Assembly (NCBI RefSeq): GCF_022749195.1
Contig: NZ_CP094226.1
Span: 1,812,738-1,876,737 of the forward strand
Reading direction: 5' to 3'
Source: Streptococcus oralis
Lineage (GTDB): Bacteria; Bacillota; Bacilli; Lactobacillales; Streptococcaceae
DNA: 64,000 bases
Shown: positions 24,976 through 34,043 of the stretch, in pieces
Position numbering within the stretch: the first letter of the stretch is position 1
How the letters are laid out: each line of letters opens with the position of its first letter
Translations under genes and position numbers: made by a program
Notes under the pieces: model-generated
Database searches by the model: none
What the model was told of the DNA's origin: nothing
What the model saw: the letters and a program-made list of their open reading frames with translations, nothing else

Positions 24976-26328
24976 TTATGCCTCCCTCTTTGAGATACTT
25001 GAAAATTTATTGTATTCTTTTTGGAAAATCAATTCCACCGTTCCACGAGCTCCACTACGGTTTTTCTCGATGATAACCTCTACCTTGTTATTTGGAATTC
25101 CTTCCTCTTCTTCACCCGCACGATCGTAGTAGTCGTCACGGTATAGAAAAGCTACGATATCCGCATCCTGCTCGATAGAACCCGATTCACGAATATCAGA
25201 CAAGACTGGTCTCTTATCTTGACGCTGTTCCACTCCACGGGATAACTGACTGAGAGCAATGACTGGAACTTTTAATTCCTTGGCTAGAATTTTCAACTGA
25301 CGAGAAATTTCAGAGACTTCTTGTTGGCGGTTCTCACGACCAGTCCCTGTGATAAGCTGTAGGTAGTCGATCAAAATCAAGCCTAGATTGCCTGTTTCTT
25401 GAGCTAGTTTGCGTGAGCGCGAACGAATTTCCGTAATTCGAATCCCTGGCGTATCATCGATATAGATACTCGCGTTGGCTAGGTTCCCTTGAGCAATGGT
25501 ATACTTTTGCCACTCCTCATCAGTCAATTGACCTGTACGGATAGAATGGGATTCCACCAAGCCTTCGGCCGCCAACATACGGTCTACTAGACTTTCCGCA
25601 CCCATTTCTAGCGAAAAGATAGCAACCGTCTTGTCCAACTTAGTCCCGATGTTCTGAGCAATGTTCAAAGCAAAGGCCGTCTTACCAACCGCTGGTCGCG
25701 CCGCTAGTATAATTAGTTCCTCCTCATGGAGACCTGTCGTCATATGGTCCAAATCACGGTAGCCCGTTGCAATACCAGTGATATCCGTTGTTTGTTGTGA
25801 CCGAACTTCTAGGTTCCCAAAGTTGATATTTAAAATATCTCGGATGTTCTTGAATCCACTACGATTGGCGTTTTCGCTAACATCAATGAGTCCCTTTTCA
25901 GCCTGAGCGATGATTTCATCTGCAGGCTTAGAAGCCTCATAAGCTTGGTTGACAGACTCTGTCAATTTGGAAATCAAGCGACGTAGCATAGCCTTTTCAG
26001 CTACAATTTTAGCATAATACTCCGCATTAGCTGAAGTTGGTACAGAGTTGACGATTTCAACAAGATAGGACAAGCCACCAATATTTTGGAGATCCCCTTG
26101 GCTATCCAAAATCGTCCGAACTGTTGTCGCATCAATCGCTTCTCCACGATCCGACAAGTCCACCATCGCTTGGAAAATCAACCGATGAGCATACTTAAAA
26201 AAGTCACGAGAATCAATGTATTCTCGGACAAAAACGAGCTTACTCTCATCTATAAAAATAGCCCCCAGAACAGATTGTTCTGCCAAAATATCCTGAGGTT
26301 GAACTCGCAGTTCCTCTACTTCTGCCAT
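24976..26328 (-). CDS. dnaB: Replicative DNA helicase (DnaB family; DnaC in Bacillus nomenclature)
   Basis: 450-aa hexameric helicase that moves on the lagging strand. N-terminal domain 1-105 (PQDILAEQSVLGAIFI). RecA-like motor domain from ~175 with Walker A ARPAVGKTAFALN (~207), Walker B LILIDYLQLI (~315) and the SQLSRGVEQR motif (~358). No intein. Downstream of rplI with a 43-nt gap and upstream of veg. The rplI-dnaB order is conserved in streptococci. Confidence 0.97.
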   Translation of the reverse strand: MAEVEELRVQPQDILAEQSVLGAIFIDESKLVFVREYIDSRDFFKYAHRLIFQAMVDLSDRGEAIDATTVRTILDSQGDLQNIGGLSYLVEIVNSVPTSANAEYYAKIVAEKAMLRRLISKLTESVNQAYEASKPADEIIAQAEKGLIDVSENANRSGFKNIRDILNINFGNLEVRSQQTTDITGIATGYRDLDHMTTGLHEEELIILAARPAVGKTAFALNIAQNIGTKLDKTVAIFSLEMGAESLVDRMLAAEGLVESHSIRTGQLTDEEWQKYTIAQGNLANASIYIDDTPGIRITEIRSRSRKLAQETGNLGLILIDYLQLITGTGRENRQQEVSEISRQLKILAKELKVPVIALSQLSRGVEQRQDKRPVLSDIRESGSIEQDADIVAFLYRDDYYDRAGEEEEGIPNNKVEVIIEKNRSGARGTVELIFQKEYNKFSSISKREA

Positions 26329-26371
26329 CCGACTTTCCTTCCTTTTACAATCTTGTCAAGAAGTTGTAAAC

Positions 26372-26824
26372 TTAACCTTCTTTTACACGAAGATTGATGA
26401 CACTTGAAACATCTTGGTAGATCTTCACTGGTACATCAATCAAACCTACTGCTCGAATTGGTGCTTGCACTTGAATATTGCGTTTGTCAATCTTGATACC
26501 AAATTGCTTTTGCAATTCTTCTGCAATCTTCTTGTTAGTGATAGAGCCAAATGTACGGCCATCTGGCCCAACCTTTTCAACAAACTCTACAACCGTTTCT
26601 TCTGCTTCAAGCTTAGCCTTGATGGCTTTTGCTTCAGCAATCATCTCTGCATGAGCCTTTTCTTCAGATTTTTGTTTTCCACGCAACTCACCCACTGCTT
26701 GAGCAGTCGCTTCCTTGGCCAAATTCTTTTTAATCAGGAAGTTTTGAGCGTAGCCAGTTGGTACTTCCTTAATTTCGCCTTTCTTCCCTTTTCCTTTAAC
26801 ATCTGCTAAAAAGATTACTTTCAT
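26372..26824 (-). CDS. rplI: 50S ribosomal protein L9
   Basis: 150-aa standard L9. The N-terminal rRNA-binding domain starts [20 protein letters not shown] with the conserved [13 protein letters not shown] signature (~24-36). A central connecting helix follows, then the C-terminal domain ([16 protein letters not shown]). It overlaps the end of gdpP by 4 nt (ATGA), so the two are translationally coupled. Confidence 0.97.
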   Translation of the reverse strand: MKVIFLADVKGKGKKGEIKEVPTGYAQNFLIKKNLAKEATAQAVGELRGKQKSEEKAHAEMIAEAKAIKAKLEAEETVVEFVEKVGPDGRTFGSITNKKIAEELQKQFGIKIDKRNIQVQAPIRAVGLIDVPVKIYQDVSSVINLRVKEG

Positions 26825-28794
26825 TCTTCTTTCTCCTTTTCCTTTAGTTCATCTAAGACAAGTTGAGTCAATTTTTCTCCTGCTTCTGTTAGACTCATAT
26901 TCTCGATTTGCGCGGCAGCTAGATTAAAGTGACCACCGCCACCCAACTCTTCCATAATGCGTTGCACATTGATTTTACTACGACTTCGAGCCGAGATAGA
27001 GATAAATCCTTGTGTATTTTTTGCCAGAACGAAACTAGCCTCAATACCTGACATAGCCAACATAGCATCAGCAGCCTTACTGATAACAACTGTGTCATAA
27101 GTCCTTGAGTCCTTAGCTTGGGCAATCAAGATATCTGAACCTAACTTACGACCTTGTAAAATGAGTTCATTTACCTCACGGTATTCTTCAAAATCTGTCG
27201 CAGCAATCTCCTGGATAGCAATACTATCGCTTCCCCGTGTTCTTAGATAGCTCGCCACATCAAAGGTTCGGCTCGTCACGCGAGATGTGAAATTCTTGGT
27301 ATCCAGCATCATACCAGCCATCAAAACACTGGCCTGCATACGACTCAAACGATTTTTCTTAGAATTTTGGAACTGAATCAATTCTGTGACCAACTCACTG
27401 GCACTACTTGCTCCACTTTCGATATAGGTGATGACTGCATTCTCTGGGAAATCCTGATCACGTCTATGATGGTCAATAACAATAGTTTGAGTGAACAAAT
27501 CATAAAAATCTTTTGACAAGGTCAAAGCCGTCTTGGAATGATCCACCAGAATCAATAATGAACGGTTTGTAACTAGCTTCATCGCATCTGTAAGAGGTAA
27601 GAGTTTCGTGACATCTTCCTTCTTCAAGAACTGAATAGCACGTTCGATATCTGCTGGCATCTGGTCTGCATTGTAGACAGCATAACTGTTCTCAATAATA
27701 TTACTTGCAAACAACTGCATACCGACAGCAGAGCCCAAGGCATCCATATCTAGATTTTTATGACCGACTACAAAAACTTGGTCAACACTTCGAATCTTAT
27801 CAGAAATGGCTGTCATCATGGCTCTGGTACGTGTACGAGTACGTTTGATAGATGCAGCAGTTCCTCCACCAAAGTAGACAGGATTCTTGGTTTCGTTATT
27901 TTCCTTAACCACCACCTGGTCACCACCGCGAACTTCTGCTAAGTTCAAGTTGAGCAAGGCAATTTTTCCTATTTCCTCATGGTTTCCATCACCATAAGAA
28001 AATCCCATACTTAGGGTTAGAGCTAGTTGCCTCTGTTTTGATTCTTCTCGGAAAGTATCAATAACAGAGAATTTATCATTCATCAATTCCTCTAGTACCG
28101 TGTAATCTGTGAATACATAAAAACGATCCATCCCCACACGGCGAGAGAACATAGCATACTTACTAGCAAATTCTGAAACAAAATTGGCTACAAAACTATT
28201 TATATGACTGATATCGGAGTCAGATGTCGCATCCTCCAAATCATCATAGTTATCTACCGAGATGACTCCAATGACTGGACGGCTAGTTACCAATTCGACA
28301 GTTGCTTCGTACTCCCCAGAAACATCAAAGAAATACAAAACGCCTGAAGCCTTGTCCATATGGACAGCATATCGTGTTTCGCCCAAGGTAGCATACGAAC
28401 CTGGATTCCCAACAGAAGCCTTGATGATGGTTTGAATTAACTCAACATCAATTTCCCCTTCTTCAGTAGTTAAAATCAGCTCAGCATAAGGATTAAACCA
28501 TTCCACTTCTCCGCTTGATAAGTCTAATTTCAGGACTCCCACCGGCATTTGATCAAGCAAAGTACTCAAGCTATTTTCAGCTTGGTGATTTACATATTGG
28601 ATTTGTTCAATTTCGCTCTTTTCATACTGTTTTTTTTGCCAAACGAATAAAAGCAAATAAAGCAGTACAAATAAAAACAAAACAGTGATTGTTACAGCAA
28701 GATTATGTGAAAAAATAATCAGCAAAGTTAAGATTCCGAAAGTTGCAAGTCCTAGCCAGACTGCAGAAAACGGGATTAAATTATTTTTTTTCAT
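26821..28794 (-). CDS. gdpP: Cyclic-di-AMP phosphodiesterase GdpP (Pde1)
   Basis: 657-aa membrane-bound phosphodiesterase that hydrolyses c-di-AMP to pApA. The start ATG at 28794 ([15 protein letters not shown]) has AAGAGG 6 nt upstream and gives the known streptococcal length; the earlier open codons cross the promoter. Two N-terminal transmembrane helices (~8-28, 32-52). PAS-like domain ~75-165. Degenerate GGDEF domain ~170-300. DHH/DHHA1 catalytic domain from ~335, with [13 protein letters not shown] and VDHHRRDQ metal-binding motifs and a terminal [12 protein letters not shown]. It heads a transcript gdpP-rplI-dnaB-veg. c-di-AMP controls potassium, osmotic balance and, in pneumococci, competence. 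Confidence 0.95.
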   Translation of the reverse strand: MKKNNLIPFSAVWLGLATFGILTLLIIFSHNLAVTITVLFLFVLLYLLLFVWQKKQYEKSEIEQIQYVNHQAENSLSTLLDQMPVGVLKLDLSSGEVEWFNPYAELILTTEEGEIDVELIQTIIKASVGNPGSYATLGETRYAVHMDKASGVLYFFDVSGEYEATVELVTSRPVIGVISVDNYDDLEDATSDSDISHINSFVANFVSEFASKYAMFSRRVGMDRFYVFTDYTVLEELMNDKFSVIDTFREESKQRQLALTLSMGFSYGDGNHEEIGKIALLNLNLAEVRGGDQVVVKENNETKNPVYFGGGTAASIKRTRTRTRAMMTAISDKIRSVDQVFVVGHKNLDMDALGSAVGMQLFASNIIENSYAVYNADQMPADIERAIQFLKKEDVTKLLPLTDAMKLVTNRSLLILVDHSKTALTLSKDFYDLFTQTIVIDHHRRDQDFPENAVITYIESGASSASELVTELIQFQNSKKNRLSRMQASVLMAGMMLDTKNFTSRVTSRTFDVASYLRTRGSDSIAIQEIAATDFEEYREVNELILQGRKLGSDILIAQAKDSRTYDTVVISKAADAMLAMSGIEASFVLAKNTQGFISISARSRSKINVQRIMEELGGGGHFNLAAAQIENMSLTEAGEKLTQLVLDELKEKEKEE

Positions 28795-28813
28795 TCTAAA
28801 CCTCTTGCGCATT

Positions 28814-28824
28814 ATTATATCACA
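28814..28824 (-). promoter_or_regulatory. Extended -10 promoter of gdpP-rplI-dnaB-veg
   Basis: TGTGATATAAT on the minus strand contains TGA-TATAAT, an extended -10. The hexamer (28814-28819) is ~20 nt from the chosen start codon. Confidence 0.7.
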
Positions 28825-28896
28825 AAAACCCTTAAAAAGCGACCTTTTAAAAGATGCAAGCCTTTCTTTCATGATTGATTTCTCTAACCTCAGACA

Positions 28897-28924
28897 CAAA
28901 AAGAGGAGGGAATCATCACCCTCC
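28897..28924 (-). terminator. Terminator of the thiolase gene
   Basis: GGAGGG / CCCTCC stem with an 8-nt loop followed by TCTTTTTG on the minus strand. It separates the thiolase from gdpP. Confidence 0.85.
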
Positions 28925-28950
28925 TACCCACGTGTTCAGATCACTAACAC

Positions 28951-30129
28951 CTAACGTTCCACGATAAGGGCAGTCCCCATCCCTCCTCCGATACAGAGAG
29001 TTGCTAAGCCAGTTTTAGCATCACGTTTCATCATCTCATGTAACAGCGTTACTAGGATACGGCAACCGGAAGCCCCAATTGGGTGACCAAGAGCAATGGC
29101 GCCACCATTGACGTTGACAATATCTGTGTTAAAGCCAAGTGTTTTACCAACTGCACAAGCCTGGGCAGCAAAGGCTTCATTTGACTCAATCAAGTCGAGA
29201 TCTTCAACTGTCAAATTGCCATTTTCAAGAGCCTTGCGAGTCGCATAAATCGGTCCACATCCCATCATCTTAGGGTCCAAACCTGCACTTGCATACGAAC
29301 GAATGCGGGCAATCACTGAAAGTCCTAATTCTTCAGCTTTTTCAGAACTCATGATTAAGACAGCTGCTGCCCCGTCATTGATTCCTGAAGCATTTCCCGC
29401 TGTGACAGCCCCGTCTTTTTTGAAAACAGAACCTAGCTTAGACAAACTCTCTAAGCTAGCATCTTTTCTAGGATATTCATCTGTATCGAAAACGATGGGA
29501 TTGCCTTTGCGTTGAGGAATAACCACTGGCACAATCTCTTCTTTAAAGCGTCCAGATTCTATAGCTGCAACTGCCCGTTTTTGTGACTCTAAAGCAAGAG
29601 CATCTTGCTCTTCTCGACTGATACCATATTCTTCAGCCACATTCTCGGCTGTAATTCCCATATGGTATTCGTTAAAGGCATCAGACAAACCATCCTTAAT
29701 CATGGTATCTACCACTTTCGAATCTCCCATACGACCACCCCAACGGAAACTTGGCAAAACGTATGGCGCCTGACTCATGTTTTCTGCACCACCAGCTACG
29801 ATAATATCTGCATCGCCGCATCGAATCGCTTGAGCAGCCAACTGCACTGCCTTCAAACCGGAACCACAAACCTTATTGATGGCAAAGGCTGGTGTAAATT
29901 CTGGGAGCCCTGCATGAATGCTCATTTGACGAGCTACGTTTTGACCTAAACCAGCACCTAGGACATTCCCCATAATCACTTCGTCTACCTGCTCTGGTTT
30001 GACATTGGCTTTTTCCAAAACACTTTTAATAACCAAAGCTCCCAAATCAACAGCTGAAACATTCTTTAAACTTCCTCCAAAGGAGCCTATTGGAGTTCGC
30101 ACTGCTGAAACAATCACCACGTCTTTCAT
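28951..30129 (-). CDS. Acetyl-CoA C-acetyltransferase (thiolase)
   Basis: Condenses two acetyl-CoA to acetoacetyl-CoA, the first step of the mevalonate route to isoprenoids that streptococci use. The product is 392 aa from [19 protein letters not shown]. The active-site cysteine is in [15 protein letters not shown] (~88), the histidine in [17 protein letters not shown] (~348) and the second cysteine in TLCIGGGMG (~378), all intact. The ATG at 30141 (four codons longer) is also possible, since both have moderately good ribosome-binding sites (AAAGG and GGGGA). It is single-gene, flanked by a hairpin upstream and a terminator downstream. Degradative use is less likely because no beta-oxidation genes are near. 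Confidence 0.93.
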   Translation of the reverse strand: MKDVVIVSAVRTPIGSFGGSLKNVSAVDLGALVIKSVLEKANVKPEQVDEVIMGNVLGAGLGQNVARQMSIHAGLPEFTPAFAINKVCGSGLKAVQLAAQAIRCGDADIIVAGGAENMSQAPYVLPSFRWGGRMGDSKVVDTMIKDGLSDAFNEYHMGITAENVAEEYGISREEQDALALESQKRAVAAIESGRFKEEIVPVVIPQRKGNPIVFDTDEYPRKDASLESLSKLGSVFKKDGAVTAGNASGINDGAAAVLIMSSEKAEELGLSVIARIRSYASAGLDPKMMGCGPIYATRKALENGNLTVEDLDLIESNEAFAAQACAVGKTLGFNTDIVNVNGGAIALGHPIGASGCRILVTLLHEMMKRDAKTGLATLCIGGGMGTALIVER

Positions 30130-30168
30130 AACTGTCCCCATTCATACCTTTTATAATATTGCAATACA

Positions 30169-30198
30169 AAAGTGGTTTACACTGGTGTAAACCACTTT
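30169..30198. other. 30-bp near-perfect palindrome between hpf and thiolase gene
   Basis: AAAGTGGTTTACAC-TG-GTGTAAACCACTTT: 14-bp arms around a 2-nt centre, 12 nt after the hpf stop. It can serve as the hpf terminator, though its U-tail is short (TTTTGTATT) and the loop is too tight, so some arm bases must open. It could also be an operator for the thiolase promoter region. Confidence 0.75.
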
Positions 30199-30210
30199 GA
30201 AAATTCTATT

Positions 30211-30759
30211 TTATGATTCTTTCACTTCTAACAAACCAACTTCACCATCTTCACGGCGATACAAAACATTAGTTGTTTGATCTTCTACATCTACATAGAT
30301 AAAGAAATCATGTCCCAATAAATCCATTTGGAGAAGAGCTTCTTCTAAATCCATTGGCTTCAAATCAATTTGTTTTGAACGAACAACTTTTGGTTGCACA
30401 ACATTTGCATCTTCAACCAGAGCATCTGTAAAGAGTTGACTTGTCGCAACTTTATTTTTATTCTTACGTTCGATTTTAGTTTTATTTTTACGAATCTGAC
30501 GTTCAATTTTATCTGTTACAAGATCGATAGAACCATACATATCTTGAGAAATATCTTCAGCACGAAGAGTGATAGATCCAAGTGGAATTGTTACTTCAAC
30601 CTTTGCTGTTTTTTCACGGTAAACTTTCAAGTTCACACGTGCATCCAACTCCTGCTCAGGTTGAAAATACTTTTCGATCTTTTCGAGTTTAGAAACTACA
30701 TAATCACGAATTGCTTCTGTTACTTCTAGGTTTTCACCACGGATACTATATTTAATCAT
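30211..30759 (-). CDS. hpf: Ribosome hibernation promoting factor, long form (HPF/YfiA)
   Basis: 182-aa long HPF. The N-terminal S30AE domain (1-100: MIKYSIRGENLEVTEAIRDY ...) blocks the tRNA/mRNA channel. A lysine-rich linker (NKTKIERKNKNK) follows, then the C-terminal dimerisation domain (MDLEEALLQMDLLGHDFFIY) that joins two ribosomes into 100S particles. Start ATG has AAGAAGGTA upstream. It follows comFC-comFA but has its own promoter with a cre-like overlap, suggesting control by carbon supply as well as growth phase. Confidence 0.95.
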   Translation of the reverse strand: MIKYSIRGENLEVTEAIRDYVVSKLEKIEKYFQPEQELDARVNLKVYREKTAKVEVTIPLGSITLRAEDISQDMYGSIDLVTDKIERQIRKNKTKIERKNKNKVATSQLFTDALVEDANVVQPKVVRSKQIDLKPMDLEEALLQMDLLGHDFFIYVDVEDQTTNVLYRREDGEVGLLEVKES

Positions 30760-30800
30760 ATAAGTACCTTCTTTCTAAACATTTTTGTTTTTCTAATTAT

Positions 30801-30815
30801 ATTATAACGCTTTCA
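30801..30815 (-). promoter_or_regulatory. hpf promoter with overlapping cre-like site
   Basis: TGAAAGCGTTATAA (30802-30815, minus strand) matches TGWAARCGYTWNCW at 13 of 14 positions and shares bases with the TATAAT -10 (30801-30806). CcpA binding here would block the promoter. Confidence 0.6.
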
Positions 30816-30838
30816 TTTTCATTTTGCAAATTTTTTCC

Positions 30839-31501
30839 TCATCTTACAAGGGAAAAAGTTTTAACTTCCAAAGCACCTGCTTCTTCCAAAAGTCGTTTCA
30901 CACGATTCACAGTTGCCCCTGTTGTATAGATATCATCAATCAGCAAAATCTTCTTAGGAAGTGAGATTCCATCTTTAATAAAAAATGGAATTTCAGTAGC
31001 TAACCTTTCCAAACGGCTTTTAGAAGAACTAGCGCTCTCTTCTCTTTTTCCTAATATATCTTTAAAAGAAAAGCCTGCCGCCTCAACCAAACCCTCGACT
31101 TGGTTAAACCCCCTCTCAAGCAATCTTTCAGGGCTTAGGGGAATCGACACAAATTGATATCCTCTATACTTTTTCAGCTCCTCAGTAAGAACAGAAGCAA
31201 AAACTTTTCTAAGCAAAAAATCGCCATCAAACTTATATCGACTGAAAAAGTCTTTCATAGCTTGATTATAGGTAAAGATTGCCTTATGATCAACCTGAAT
31301 TCCTTCTTTACACCAAAGTTTGCAATCTTGACACTTAGTTGACATGCCTGTTTTCATACAGTTTGGGCAATAATTCTCACCAATCTTCTCAAAACTAGAA
31401 GCACAATCTGAACAAAGATAACTGCAGTCATCCTTCAAAAGGAAGAGACTGCTAAAAGTCAGCTCACTCTTTGTAGTCTGGCCACATAGTAAACAGTTCA
31501 T
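30839..31501 (-). CDS. comFC: Competence protein ComFC (phosphoribosyltransferase-like)
   Basis: 220-aa late-competence protein. The N-terminal zinc-ribbon has four pairs of cysteines (MNCLLCGQ, YLCSDC, NYCPNCMKTGMSTKCQDCKLWC). The C-terminal half is a phosphoribosyltransferase fold with the PRPP-loop motif KILLIDDIYTTGATVNRVK (~180-198). Needed for DNA uptake in naturally competent Gram-positive bacteria, where it partners with ComFA at the inner face of the membrane. Its start overlaps the comFA stop by 4 nt, so both are made from the SigX-driven comFA promoter. Confidence 0.94.
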   Translation of the reverse strand: MNCLLCGQTTKSELTFSSLFLLKDDCSYLCSDCASSFEKIGENYCPNCMKTGMSTKCQDCKLWCKEGIQVDHKAIFTYNQAMKDFFSRYKFDGDFLLRKVFASVLTEELKKYRGYQFVSIPLSPERLLERGFNQVEGLVEAAGFSFKDILGKREESASSSKSRLERLATEIPFFIKDGISLPKKILLIDDIYTTGATVNRVKRLLEEAGALEVKTFSLVR

Positions 31502-32796
31502 AATCCCGCCTCCTTGTTCATCTGCTTGATTTCATTGATTGCCTTCTTGATGGAAGCATTTAATCCATCATGAAAGAAGAGCAACTCACCAGTTGGTCTG
31601 TCCATACTACGTCCAACTCGACCACCAATCTGAATCAAGCTAGACTTGGTAAAGAGTCGATGATTAGCTTCTACTACGAAAACATCCACACAAGGGAAGG
31701 TGACTCCGCGTTCCAATATTGTCGTACTGATCAGTATTGTTAGTTCTCCATCTCGAAAAGCTTGCACTTGCTCTAATCGGTCTTCTGTGATAGAAGATAC
31801 AAAACCGATATTCTCATCTGGGAAATGCACCTGTAGTATTTCTTTTAGTTTTTCGCCTTTCTTAATCTCTGATGCAAAAATCAGTAAGGGATAACCTGTT
31901 CTTCTCTGTTTCTCAATATAAGTCTTTAACTTGGTTGACAATTGATTTTTCTCTAAACAGCGATTAAAATCCGATAACCAGACTGGTTTAGGAATAATCA
32001 AAGGATTTCCATGAAACCGTCTCGGCAAGCTTAATCTTTTTAATTCCCCTGTGCGAACCTTCCTATCTAACTCATCTGTAGAAGTTGCCGTAAGGAATAT
32101 CCTCAATCCATCCTCCTTTACACTATTCTTTACAGCATAGTAAAGCATAGTGTTGTCAACATAAGGAAAGGCATCTACCTCATCCACTATCAACAAATCA
32201 AAAGCATGATAAAATTTTAATAACTGATGAGTTGTTGCAACTACTAGGGGAGTTCGAAAATAGGGCTCTGATTCGCCATGAAGTAGTGCTATATCGCAAG
32301 CAAAGTCATTCTGCAGTCGCTTATACAGTTCCAAACACACATCAATTCGAGGACTGGCCAAACAAACTGCACCACCATCATCAATCACTTTAGCTACAAC
32401 TTGATAGATCATCTCTGTCTTTCCAGCTCCTGTCACAGCATGAACTAAAGTCGGTTCTTTCTTTTCGACTGCTCGAATCAACCCCTCTGATAACTTTTCC
32501 TGAAAAGGGGTTAACTGACCACACCATTTGAGAACATCTTGCTTAGGAAAATCTTCCTGCGGAAAATAGTACAAAGCTTGATCACTCCTGACTCGCTTCA
32601 TCAGCAAACACTCCCTACAATAGTAGGCACCAATAGGCAAATACCATTCTTCTAGAATCGAACTATTACAACGTTGACAAAACTGTTTCCCCTTCTCTTT
32701 TCTCATTGCTGGCAGTCTCACTGCTACCTGTCGTTCTTCTTCAGTTAATTCTTTCTCAGTAAACAAGCGACCGAGATAATTTGGATTTACTTTCAT
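31498..32796 (-). CDS. comFA: Competence protein ComFA (DNA-uptake helicase/ATPase)
   Basis: 432-aa superfamily-2 ATPase that drives single-stranded DNA import. N-terminal four-cysteine zinc finger (FCQRC ... YYCREC, ~39-62). Walker A VHAVTGAGKTEM (~118-129). DEAD-type Walker B LLIVDEVDAFPY (~202), SAT-like FLTATSTDE (~235) and motif VI QIGGRVGRSMD (~393-403). No Shine-Dalgarno sequence precedes the ATG at 32796. A perfect cin-box ends 7 nt before it, so the mRNA is expected to start near the ATG. It is divergent from yigZ. Confidence 0.95.
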   Translation of the reverse strand: MKVNPNYLGRLFTEKELTEEERQVAVRLPAMRKEKGKQFCQRCNSSILEEWYLPIGAYYCRECLLMKRVRSDQALYYFPQEDFPKQDVLKWCGQLTPFQEKLSEGLIRAVEKKEPTLVHAVTGAGKTEMIYQVVAKVIDDGGAVCLASPRIDVCLELYKRLQNDFACDIALLHGESEPYFRTPLVVATTHQLLKFYHAFDLLIVDEVDAFPYVDNTMLYYAVKNSVKEDGLRIFLTATSTDELDRKVRTGELKRLSLPRRFHGNPLIIPKPVWLSDFNRCLEKNQLSTKLKTYIEKQRRTGYPLLIFASEIKKGEKLKEILQVHFPDENIGFVSSITEDRLEQVQAFRDGELTILISTTILERGVTFPCVDVFVVEANHRLFTKSSLIQIGGRVGRSMDRPTGELLFFHDGLNASIKKAINEIKQMNKEAGL

Positions 32797-32803
32797 AATT
32801 TAA

Positions 32804-32811
32804 TATTCGTA
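32804..32811 (-). promoter_or_regulatory. SigX cin-box of comFA-comFC
   Basis: Exact TACGAATA on the minus strand, preceded by TTTT, 7 nt before the comFA ATG. This is the hallmark of late-competence promoters recognised by the alternative sigma factor SigX/ComX. Confidence 0.92.
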
Positions 32812-32840
32812 AAAATCTAGCGCTTTAGAGTTTTTTTTAG

Positions 32841-32846
32841 TACAAT
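32841..32846 (+). promoter_or_regulatory. -10 element of yigZ (leaderless start)
   Basis: TACAAT 6 nt before the yigZ ATG, in a 56-nt region shared with the divergent comFA cin-box. No clear -35 or Shine-Dalgarno sequence. Confidence 0.6.
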
Positions 32847-32852
32847 TAAATC

Positions 32853-33488
32853 ATGGAATTTAGAACGATTAAAGAGGATGGGCAGGTCCTAGAAGAAATA
32901 AAAAAATCCCGCTTTATCTGTCATGCCAAGCGTGTTTATAGCGAAGAAGAGGCTCGTGACTTCATCACTACCATCAAAAAAGAACACTATAAAGCCACCC
33001 ATAACTGCTCTGCTTTTATTCTAGGGGAACGCAGTGAAATCAAGCGTACGAGTGATGATGGGGAGCCTAGTGGTACTGCTGGAATCCCTATGCTGGGTGT
33101 CTTAGAAAATCATAATCTAACCAATCTCTGTGTGGTAGTGACACGCTATTTTGGTGGCATCAAACTAGGTGCTGGTGGTTTGATTCGTGCTTATGCAGGT
33201 AGTGTGGCCTTGGCTGTCAAAGAAATTGGCATTATTGAAATCAAAGAGCAGGCTGGCATAGCCATTCAAATGTCTTATGCTCAATACCAAGAGTACAGTA
33301 ACTTTCTTAAAGAACATCATCTCATGGAGCTGGATACAAACTTTACAGATCAAGTTGATACAATGATTTATGTTGATAAGGAAGAGAAAGAAAATATCAA
33401 GTCTGCTCTTGTAGAGTTTTTTAATGGAAAGGTTACTTTAACAGATCAAGGTTTACGAGAAGTTGAAGTTCCTGTAAACTTAGTGTAA
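32853..33488 (+). CDS. YigZ/IMPACT family protein
   Basis: 211-aa protein of the UPF0029/IMPACT family. The N-terminal domain holds the family signature DDGEPSGTAGIPMLGVLENH (~68-87) and the VVTRYFGGIKLGAGGLIRAY stretch (~95-114). The C-terminal ferredoxin-like domain (DUF1949) covers ~140-205. Relatives bind nucleic acid or the translation apparatus; in eukaryotes IMPACT regulates Gcn2. The bacterial role is unclear. It lies 15 nt before the PH-domain gene and probably shares its transcript. It starts without a Shine-Dalgarno sequence. Confidence 0.9.
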   Translation: MEFRTIKEDGQVLEEIKKSRFICHAKRVYSEEEARDFITTIKKEHYKATHNCSAFILGERSEIKRTSDDGEPSGTAGIPMLGVLENHNLTNLCVVVTRYFGGIKLGAGGLIRAYAGSVALAVKEIGIIEIKEQAGIAIQMSYAQYQEYSNFLKEHHLMELDTNFTDQVDTMIYVDKEEKENIKSALVEFFNGKVTLTDQGLREVEVPVNLV

Positions 33489-33503
33489 ACAAAGGAGAAA
33501 TAC

Positions 33504-33947
33504 ATGGCGTTTGGAAAATTTATTCAAGGACTCGCTGGTAACTTCAGCGAGGAAAACAAAGAGACTCTTATCAAAGAATATGGTCAATATCTACTAGAGA
33601 ATGAAGAAATTCAAAGTGGATATAAACTTATTCGCGATTCAATTATCTTTACAAATATCCGTATCATCTTTACAGATAAGCAAGGTGCCACTGGTCGCAA
33701 GGTGTCTGTTAAGTCACTCTTTTTGATGAACATTGTAAACGTTGAAATGGAAACTGCTGGAGCAGGTATAGATGATAGTGAGATTACGATCACTTATTTA
33801 GAAAATATCTTTCTAAAAGCACATAATGAGCACCTGAGTTTCCATAAATTTGAATTCCCTAAAAAAACGGACATCCTTCAGCTTTACACCTATTTATTAG
33901 AATTGGCTTATCACAATCGATTAAAAATTAATGGCTTAGACTTTTGA
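33504..33947 (+). CDS. Bacterial PH-domain protein (YvbH-like)
   Basis: 147-aa cytoplasmic protein with a bacterial pleckstrin-homology fold (bPH_1 type). The pattern EEIQSGYKLIRDSIIFTNIR (~36-55), then the FTDKQGATGRKVSVKSLF strand-loop, is characteristic. Function is unknown; such proteins often form ring oligomers. Start codon follows AAAGGAG. Second gene after yigZ, followed by a hairpin. Confidence 0.85.
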   Translation: MAFGKFIQGLAGNFSEENKETLIKEYGQYLLENEEIQSGYKLIRDSIIFTNIRIIFTDKQGATGRKVSVKSLFLMNIVNVEMETAGAGIDDSEITITYLENIFLKAHNEHLSFHKFEFPKKTDILQLYTYLLELAYHNRLKINGLDF

Positions 33948-33954
33948 TATAAAA

Positions 33955-33979
33955 AAATCCTATCACTTTGATAGGATTT
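33955..33979 (+). terminator. Hairpin after yigZ-PH gene
   Basis: AAATCCTATCA / TGATAGGATTT with a 3-nt loop. On the plus strand the tail is TCTATATTTT, so it is a moderate terminator. Confidence 0.75.
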
Positions 33980-33985
33980 CTATAT

Positions 33986-34014
33986 TTTACAAATAGCCTT
34001 AAGCGCGTTATACT
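33986..34014 (+). promoter_or_regulatory. SigmaA promoter of cysK
   Basis: TTTACA (33986-33991), 17-nt spacer, TATACT (34009-34014), 29 nt before the start codon. It begins only 7 nt after the previous hairpin. Confidence 0.8.
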
Positions 34015-34043
34015 AGTATCATCTTATACAAAGAGGTATATCT

